Source of the DNA: an uncultured Bacteroidales bacterium
GTDB taxonomy: Bacteria; Bacteroidota; Bacteroidia; Bacteroidales; Muribaculaceae
DNA: 64,000 nucleotides
NCBI GenBank assembly: GCA_902760865.1
Contig: CACWID010000009.1
Span: 19,202-83,201 of the forward strand
Direction of reading: 5' to 3'
Each line of letters opens with the position of its first letter. The stretch's first letter is position 1. The notes under the pieces were generated by a model. That model searched no databases and was not told the DNA's origin. It saw only the letters and a program-made list of their open reading frames with translations. Below are positions 59,556 through 64,000 of this stretch, in pieces. Both the position numbers and the translations under genes were made by a program.

Positions 59556-60248
59556 TTATCCGGTGCAGGTCCACACGATGAACATGATGATGATGGTAAT
59601 CACCAGGGTGGGGATGCAACCCGATCGGTGGGGTTGCGGCGTGCCCATGTTAGGAATTCTGCCCCGTCTCATATCTGTCGTGGGCGTGCTGATGTAGATG
59701 CTGCGGTGGGGGATGAGGATCTGTCGCGGCCCGCCGTTGTTGTAGGGTCCGATGACCCCGCCGGCCTCAAGCTGGCGTATCAGCTCGGCCGCCCGCTCGT
59801 CGGTGATGTGGAAGCGGTCGCGCAGCATCATCGGCGTGATGGCGGTGCAGCCTCTCAGGAATTGCACGGCTTCGTTGTAGAGCGGGTCGCAGTTGGGGAC
59901 GGGAGGCGGCAGGACGGTGACATCCTCGGCTTCGACGTCGCGCGCCGGGGTGTCAAAGCTGGTGCCGCAGGTGGGGCAGAAGTGTGCGCCCGTGCTGGCC
60001 TCGTGACCGCACTTGGGGCAGAAGTGTGCGCCCGTGCTGGCCTCGTGACCGCACTTGGGGCAGTTGATGGTGCGTGAGCGCTCCACTGTCGTGTCCAGCT
60101 CGAGCGACTCCTGCGGGACATAGGCATAGTCGCCGATGATCTGCAGTTGGCAGAGGCACTGAGGGCAGATGACCTTGTAGTCATTGTTGATGAGCACCTC
60201 GGTGCTGAGTTCCATCTTCTTGCCGCATTTTGGACAGGTGTATATCAT
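59556..60248 (-). CDS. Multi-zinc-ribbon membrane protein with an FtsK-gamma-like winged helix
   Basis: A 230-residue protein: N-terminal ribbon YTCPKCGKKMEL ... VICPQCLCQ (paralogous with 47037-47480), a second ribbon array INCPKCGHEASTGAHFCPKCGHE ending FCPTCGTS (about 60-93) containing an exact 14-residue duplication, then DPLYNEAVQFLRGCTAITP ... AAELIRQLEAGGVIGPYN (about 120-175), closely resembling the gamma winged helix of FtsK, and a C-terminal membrane helix (about 209-228). A membrane-tethered DNA- or protein-binding role is inferred. Confidence 0.8.
   Translation of the reverse strand: MIYTCPKCGKKMELSTEVLINNDYKVICPQCLCQLQIIGDYAYVPQESLELDTTVERSRTINCPKCGHEASTGAHFCPKCGHEASTGAHFCPTCGTSFDTPARDVEAEDVTVLPPPVPNCDPLYNEAVQFLRGCTAITPMMLRDRFHITDERAAELIRQLEAGGVIGPYNNGGPRQILIPHRSIYISTPTTDMRRGRIPNMGTPQPHRSGCIPTLVITIIIMFIVWTCTG
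59973..60063. repeat. 42-bp in-frame tandem repeat inside the zinc-ribbon gene
   Basis: Two exact 42-base copies start at 59973 and 60015, and a third begins at 60057 but diverges after seven bases. Each adds 14 residues containing CPKCGHEASTGAHF. Confidence 0.95.
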
Positions 60249-60270
60249 AATCGTTATCGTTATTGCTTTG

Positions 60271-60278
60271 CAAAGTTA
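60271..60278 (-). promoter_or_regulatory. -7 element of the multi-zinc-ribbon gene
   Basis: Leftward TAACTTTG with a 20-base leader. Confidence 0.6.
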
Positions 60279-60345
60279 ATGCATCTTACGCTATCGTCAA
60301 AACACTGCAAAAACCGTGCCGTCTATTTTTCCCCTCATGGAAGAT

Positions 60346-60380
60346 AAAAAGCAGCCGCCCGTTTCAGCGGGGTCGGCTGC
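60346..60380 (-). terminator. Terminator of the DUF2795 gene
   Basis: Leftward stem GCAGCCG...CGGCTGC with inner CCC/GGG pairs, followed by TTTTTATC. Confidence 0.8.
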
Positions 60381-60407
60381 CATATTTGTTTCAATCTGTG
60401 ATGCTGT

Positions 60408-60632
60408 TTAGTACTCGTCAGGGTCGAAAAAGAAGTCATCGTCGTTAGTCGGGTAGTCGGGCCAGATGTCCTCGATGGACTCGTAGGTGTCGCCTTCGTC
60501 CTCGATCTCCTGCAGGTTCTCTATCACTTCGAGAGGTGCGCCGCTGCGCACGGCATAGTCGATGAGCTCGGCCTTGGTAGCGGGCCAGGGAGCATCCTCG
60601 AGCTTTGTTGCCAATTCAAGTGTCCAATACAT
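60408..60632 (-). CDS. DUF2795 family small acidic protein
   Basis: A 74-residue cytoplasmic protein with the DUF2795 core PWPATKAELIDYAVRSGAP, EVIENLQEIEDEGDTYESIEDIWPDYP and a very acidic, Phe-rich end (DDDFFFDPDEY). Common across bacteria; function not established. Monocistronic, with promoter and terminator. Confidence 0.88.
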   Translation of the reverse strand: MYWTLELATKLEDAPWPATKAELIDYAVRSGAPLEVIENLQEIEDEGDTYESIEDIWPDYPTNDDDFFFDPDEY

Positions 60633-60688
60633 AGTTTTTTCTAGTGGTCTAAATTTTTTATGAAGTATCCTGTGTTTTAAAAATTGCG

Positions 60689-60696
60689 CAAAAGTA
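60689..60696 (-). promoter_or_regulatory. -7 element of the DUF2795 gene
   Basis: Leftward TACTTTTG, leader about 50 bases. Confidence 0.6.
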
Positions 60697-60712
60697 ATAC
60701 AAAAATTTAATG

Positions 60713-61267
60713 TTAGGCGTCTTTATCCCAATAAATTTCCTCTACTTGGTTCTGTATATTGTTAAATCTTGCAAAAACAAAGAAGAAATCGCTCAATCTG
60801 TTGAGATATTCGAGCACCAGGGGCTCGACATGTGCTGTCCGGGCGAGTGTCACGACGCGGCGCTCGGCGCGGCGTGTGATGGTGCGGCAGCGGTCGGCTT
60901 GGGCCGACAGGCGTGAGCCGCCGGGCAGGATGAATCCGCGCATGGGCGGCAGTTCGACGCTCATCTTGTCCATCTTTTGCTCCAGTGCCGTCACATCGTC
61001 CTGGGTGAGGCCATAGAGCGAGGCGTCCTCGCGGTCGTTGGCCAGATAGGCGCCGATGTTGAAGAGCTTGTTCTGAGCCTTGCGCAGCAGGGCGATCACG
61101 TCCTGGTCATCGAGTTTGGTGCTGTGGAGCAGCACGCCGATGTTGCTGTTGAGTTCATCGACGGTGCCATAGGCCTCGACTCTCACGTCATCCTTGCTCA
61201 CACGGTTGCCGCTCACGAGCGACGTCATGCCGGCATCGCCGGTGCGGGTATAAACTTTTCCGTTCAT
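60713..61267 (-). CDS. Cob(I)alamin adenosyltransferase, PduO type
   Basis: A 184-residue trimeric enzyme making adenosylcobalamin from cob(I)alamin and ATP. N-terminal ATP loop YTRTGDAGMTSLVSGNRVSKDD, YGTVDELNSNIG, and the C-terminal RTITRRAERRVV ... LEYLNRLSDFFFVFAR block are diagnostic. In Bacteroidales it serves B12-dependent enzymes such as methylmalonyl-CoA mutase; no other B12 gene or riboswitch is nearby. Confidence 0.94.
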   Translation of the reverse strand: MNGKVYTRTGDAGMTSLVSGNRVSKDDVRVEAYGTVDELNSNIGVLLHSTKLDDQDVIALLRKAQNKLFNIGAYLANDREDASLYGLTQDDVTALEQKMDKMSVELPPMRGFILPGGSRLSAQADRCRTITRRAERRVVTLARTAHVEPLVLEYLNRLSDFFFVFARFNNIQNQVEEIYWDKDA

Positions 61268-61350
61268 AGTGTTGTATTCTTGTTATATTGTTGTGTTGTC
61301 ATATTCTTAACGGACAAAGCCCGATAATGTTATATTCCATAGCAAGAAAC

Positions 61351-61383
61351 GTGCCATTACATCTGTGACTGACGTAATGGCAC
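61351..61383. terminator. Hairpin after the beta-flower-like gene
   Basis: GTGCCATTAC pairs perfectly with GTAATGGCAC around 13 bases, about 25 bases beyond the leftward stop. No long T run. Confidence 0.6.
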
Positions 61384-61408
61384 ATTATTTCTGGTTTGTG
61401 ACGAGGCC

Positions 61409-62395
61409 TTAGAACCTGAAGAAGTCGCAGTAGATGATGGCTACAGCCCATTCATAGGGGCGGGCATCGCAATAGCCGAGCGTCTTGGAGTCCTTTGTCA
61501 TGTCAATGCGCCCTCCACCCTTCACATCAGCGACAGGGTTGATTGATCCGGGAGCATAAATCGTGCCTCCTGACGATACCGTAGCCAGCTTATTGCCATT
61601 GCGGTCATAGATGTCACCCATATTGATCCGGCCAATCGTGAAGCCCGAAGCGTCCTTGATATCACCACTGCCGCCTTCGGGCAATTGTCCGATCTTTTTG
61701 TGGGCCCAATTATAGACCGCGCCAGTGCCGTCAACGTAGCCTCTGTTGCCGTTTTTCTCGATAGTCCATTCCTGTGATTTTCTTTCTGCTTCACGTTGAG
61801 CCGCGGCTTGCCTGCGCTCTTCATCCACACGCTTTCTTTCCTTCTTGCAATAGGCCAAGAGGTCGGCGACTTGCTCCTTGGTATTCATGATGCCGAAGGT
61901 CATGAATGCGGCTATCTGCCTATCGATGCCTTTGACATTGGCAATTCTGAACCGTTCCATCGTCACAAGGCCAGAAGTGTTGTCAACATGTGCGATGACC
62001 TCGCCATCCATCACCACGTCACCATCCAGACCGACGGTGAGGTAGGGGGTGCAGCCGCGGCAGTTGACAACACCATTGTTCAGCAGTTCGGCGACCTTTT
62101 TACCGTCATTCCTGATGACCTCGCCGTTGTCCGTAATGGTGTAGGTTATGTTCTGACCCGCCAGTTCTCCATCTGTGTAGAGTTCGTCAAGGGTAATTAA
62201 ATGTTTCTTGCTATTGTAGGAGCCCCGATGTTCATCCCTATAATAGAAATCGTGGTCACCTTTGGCCTGTTTGACCTTTTTCTCAACCTTTTCTTTGGTC
62301 TCCTTGGCTTTCTTGATGATGCCGCCAAATTGAGCCTGTGCCGGCAAGCAACACAGCAGAGTGAGCATCACTACTATTAATCCGGTCTTTTTCAT
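61409..62395 (-). CDS. Exported protein with beta-flower-like C-terminus, unknown
   Basis: A 328-residue protein: signal peptide (1-21, ending PAQA), a lysine-rich coiled segment (KKAKETKEKVEKKVKQAKGD), a beta-rich middle (about 55-165), a charged coiled coil (about 175-208), and C-terminal short repeats of the type GxxxDxxGxxIGRIN, GDIYDRNGNKLATVSSGGTIY that resemble the 5-fold beta-flower domain. Role unknown. Confidence 0.7.
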   Translation of the reverse strand: MKKTGLIVVMLTLLCCLPAQAQFGGIIKKAKETKEKVEKKVKQAKGDHDFYYRDEHRGSYNSKKHLITLDELYTDGELAGQNITYTITDNGEVIRNDGKKVAELLNNGVVNCRGCTPYLTVGLDGDVVMDGEVIAHVDNTSGLVTMERFRIANVKGIDRQIAAFMTFGIMNTKEQVADLLAYCKKERKRVDEERRQAAAQREAERKSQEWTIEKNGNRGYVDGTGAVYNWAHKKIGQLPEGGSGDIKDASGFTIGRINMGDIYDRNGNKLATVSSGGTIYAPGSINPVADVKGGGRIDMTKDSKTLGYCDARPYEWAVAIIYCDFFRF

Positions 62396-62433
62396 CGTCT
62401 TTCAGCTTTTTATGGTTAGTATTGTTGTTGCAG

Positions 62434-62441
62434 CAAAATTA
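62434..62441 (-). promoter_or_regulatory. -7 element of the beta-flower-like gene
   Basis: Leftward TAATTTTG, leader about 35 bases. Confidence 0.6.
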
Positions 62442-62476
62442 CTAAAATTTGGGAATATAAGTCCTTCTTCGTTAAA

Positions 62477-62569
62477 TTAAAGCAGGATGGCAGCAGCGAG
62501 GGTGATGACGGCGATGGCCATCACCACGATAGCGGCAGCAAATATCAGCAATGTACTCATCGTTGCCAT
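62477..62569 (-). CDS. 30-residue single-helix membrane peptide (unlisted small gene)
   Basis: Leftward ATG at 62569 (or 62560) to TAA at 62477 encodes MATMSTLLIFAAAIVVMAIA followed by VITLAAAILL: one uninterrupted transmembrane helix with almost no polar residues. A good -7 element lies directly upstream, so the mRNA would be leaderless or carry about 11 bases. GC content is like that of coding DNA and unlike the flanks. It could be a type I toxin-like peptide, a regulator of a membrane complex, or chance; no paralogue is seen in the window. Confidence 0.5.
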   Translation of the reverse strand: MATMSTLLIFAAAIVVMAIAVITLAAAILL

Positions 62570-62574
62570 ACCCG

Positions 62575-62582
62575 CAAAGGTA
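62575..62582 (-). promoter_or_regulatory. -7 element of the small membrane peptide gene
   Basis: Leftward TACCTTTG ends five bases before the first ATG. Confidence 0.5.
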
Positions 62583-62621
62583 CGACATAATCTCCAGAGC
62601 ATCAAAAATTAATCAACACAA

Positions 62622-62662
62622 ATGGCCACGAATGATCATATATTTAATGGTCATTCGTGGTC
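62622..62662. terminator. Hairpin downstream of the frameshifted barrel gene
   Basis: GGCCACGAATGATCAT pairs with ATGGTCATTCGTGGTC (two G-T pairs) around a short AT loop. It uses the same kind of words as the dispersed AATTCG repeats. Confidence 0.5.
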
Positions 62663-62696
62663 ATTCGCGTTAATTCCTTTTCTGGCGATTTGTGCT

Positions 62697-63381
62697 CTAG
62701 AACTCGATGCCTAGTTTGATGGAGAGGCAGTGGTAGGGGTTGTTTTGCTCGTTGCTGCCCTTGTGGTGCCAGATGGCGGTGTTGTTGATTGTAACGACAG
62801 CAATGTCGGTACTCTGCATGCTGTAGCCCAGTGATGCGTTGATGGCGAGCTTGTCTGTCAGGCCCATTCGGCATCCCAGCGAGGGGTTGAACATGAGTCC
62901 ATAGGCTTTGTTTCCCAAGGTGTAGCCTATGCGGCAATCCAGATAAGGCGAGAATTTGCCCTTCAACAGGTCGAAGCGAACGTCGGCAAACACGGGAAAC
63001 ATGTAAAAATCAGTTTTTTTGGCAAAATCAGGTTTACTATGCTTGTTGTGGCTGATTTTCATCCCTGCACCGGCACCGGCGAACAGCCAGGGCTTGAATT
63101 GATAGCCATGAACAGTACTGAAGCCGAAGTGGTCCTCGGAAATGGCGTCGATGGATTTGTAGTACTCCAGGTCGACGAAGGCGCGGTAACCCTTCTGCGG
63201 GCCCTGGCCGGGGGTGAAGTCGCTGCCCAACGTCTGCTGCGGCTTCCAGTCCTCCTTGGTGATCTGCTTGATGCGGTCCCAGTAGATGGTCTGCAGCTTT
63301 CTCTTTTTTGTTCTGCGTTTGCGCCTGGACGACCATGCCTCCCAGCAGGCACAGAGTCAATATAATTATTATCTTTTTCAT
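62697..63381 (-). pseudogene. Outer-membrane beta-barrel-like protein, frameshifted
   Basis: The leftward gene starts with a signal peptide (MKKIIIILTLCLLGGMVVQA) at 63381, then leaves frame. The rest (RKLQTIYWDRIKQITKEDW, FGFSTVHGYQFKPWLFAGAG, SPYLDCRIGYTLGNKAYGLM, ending KLGIEF) is in another frame. The break is at a run of six A (T6 at 63304-63309 on this strand); five A would restore one continuous frame of about 228 residues. The last segment is paralogous with the neighbouring gene. It could be a real pseudogene, slippage-controlled expression or an assembly error. Confidence 0.8.
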
Positions 63382-63470
63382 CTCCGTAACTGATTAATCG
63401 GTTTTAGTATTATTCTGGTTTGCAAAGTTTATCGGCTCATTCATTCATGGCCATTGTCGTTTTCTTTCTC

Positions 63471-64000
63471 TTAGAACTCGATGCCTAGTTTAAAGGACAG
63501 GCAATGGTAGGGATTGTTCTGCTCATCGCCGCCTTCATGGTGCCAGATGGCGGTTTTATCATAAGAGAAGACTTGGATATCAGTGCTCTGCATGCTATAT
63601 CCTATCGTGGCATTGATGGCCAATCTGTCGGTTAGGCCGACGCGGCAGCCCAACGAGGGGTTAAGCATAATGCCGAATGCTTTGCCACCGAAGGTATAGC
63701 CCACTCGGCAATCTAAAAAAGGAGAAAATCTGCTTTTTAGAAGGTCAAGCCTGATGTCTGCGAACACAGGAAAGATATAGAAGTCAGATTTTTTACTCAT
63801 GTAGGCATTAACAGCAGCAACATAATCGCCATAGATCGAGGCCGTAACCGATGAATATAGATCAAATGGTGGGGCCTTGAGATGCTTTTTGTGGATGTAT
63901 TTCATGCCCACGCCAGCACCGATGAATAGCCACGGCTTGAACTGATAGCCATGGGTTGTACTGAAACCAATGTGATCCTTAGACATCTCATCAACAGAAA
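63471..64000 (-). CDS. Outer-membrane beta-barrel-like protein, 5' end beyond the window
   Basis: At least 176 residues in an open frame that continues past the window end (SVDEMSKDHIGFSTTHGYQF and on), so the true start lies outside. It aligns throughout with the frameshifted neighbour (HGYQFKPWLF, FPVFADIRLDLLKSRFSP, LDCRVGYTFGGKAFGIMLNPSLGCRVGLTDRLAINA, YHCLSFKLGIEF), with an extra loop of about 20 residues (DLYSSVTASIYGDYVAAV). Alternating beta strands and a terminal phenylalanine fit an outer-membrane barrel. Function unknown. Confidence 0.75.
   Translation of the reverse strand, partial: SVDEMSKDHIGFSTTHGYQFKPWLFIGAGVGMKYIHKKHLKAPPFDLYSSVTASIYGDYVAAVNAYMSKKSDFYIFPVFADIRLDLLKSRFSPFLDCRVGYTFGGKAFGIMLNPSLGCRVGLTDRLAINATIGYSMQSTDIQVFSYDKTAIWHHEGGDEQNNPYHCLSFKLGIEF

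Noticed and set aside
60713-61340. B12 riboswitch upstream of the adenosyltransferase
   Set aside because: The gap upstream of the gene holds no B12-box or extended conserved structure.

Overview
The window looks like chromosome of a gut-type Bacteroidales bacterium (Prevotellaceae or Muribaculaceae-like; genus not resolved). The evidence is the Bacteroidetes-type -7 promoter words (TAnnTTTG, often ending directly at short leaders), very few Shine-Dalgarno sites, Bacteroidales protein families (DUF4491, C10 peptidase, Omp28-like, calcineurin phosphoesterases, dockerin-like tails on secreted proteins) and rich coding sequence beside AT-rich intergenic DNA. There is no rRNA, CRISPR array, transposase, integrase or phage structural gene. 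Almost everything is chromosomal backbone.

Layout. 0-1 kb: tRNA-Asn and a 900-base non-coding stretch of dispersed repeats. 1-8.2 kb: two tandem histidine acid phosphatases, a glycosyltransferase/acetyltransferase pair, pckA and a SlyD-type FKBP. 8.6-9.03 kb: a promoter-driven, highly structured non-coding stretch (candidate ncRNA). 9-18.6 kb: RNA methyltransferase, membrane protein, pdxB, rubrerythrin, an ECF sigma/anti-sigma-like/Spy-like unit, a secreted UGSC-like protein and a dockerin-FGE-fold protein. 18.7-25.5 kb: LemA-TPM-TPM operon behind a near-perfect sigma-54 promoter, recO, rpsT between two identical tRNA-Glu genes, tRNA-Gln, tyrS and an MBOAT acyltransferase. 25.5-47 kb: a second copy of the dispersed repeats in inverse orientation, C10 protease, YitT protein, tdk, zinc-ribbon/Nif3/aspS, tRNA-Pro, Omp28-like protein, tRNA-Asp, an envelope cluster (CBS-domain protein, lptC, outer-membrane protein, coaX, divIC-like, trmD) and a dockerin-tagged phosphoesterase.

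47-60 kb is the most unusual part. One leftward unit, apparently read from a promoter at 55.99 kb, encodes a vWA-like lipoprotein, a four-helix membrane protein, a tubulin/FtsZ-like GTPase, a 1147-residue protein with an actin/Hsp70-type ATPase half, and a single-span membrane protein; zinc-ribbon membrane proteins, a LytS/LytTR two-component pair and a sigma-54-driven GYF_2 membrane protein lie around it. It has the parts of a two-motor (tubulin-like plus actin-like) envelope system that I cannot match to a characterised machine.

60-64 kb: DUF2795 protein, cobalamin adenosyltransferase, a beta-flower-like secreted protein, an unlisted 30-residue membrane peptide gene and two paralogous outer-membrane beta-barrel-like genes, one broken by a single-base frameshift in an A6 run and one cut by the window end.

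A second theme is non-coding: heptamer arrays (TTAGNNN, CAGTTNT) and nonamer arrays (CTAGANNNN) fill many intercistronic gaps, including four of the five gaps from the vWA-like gene to the zinc-ribbon gene, and about 310-bp and 80-bp dispersed repeats sit in larger gaps.
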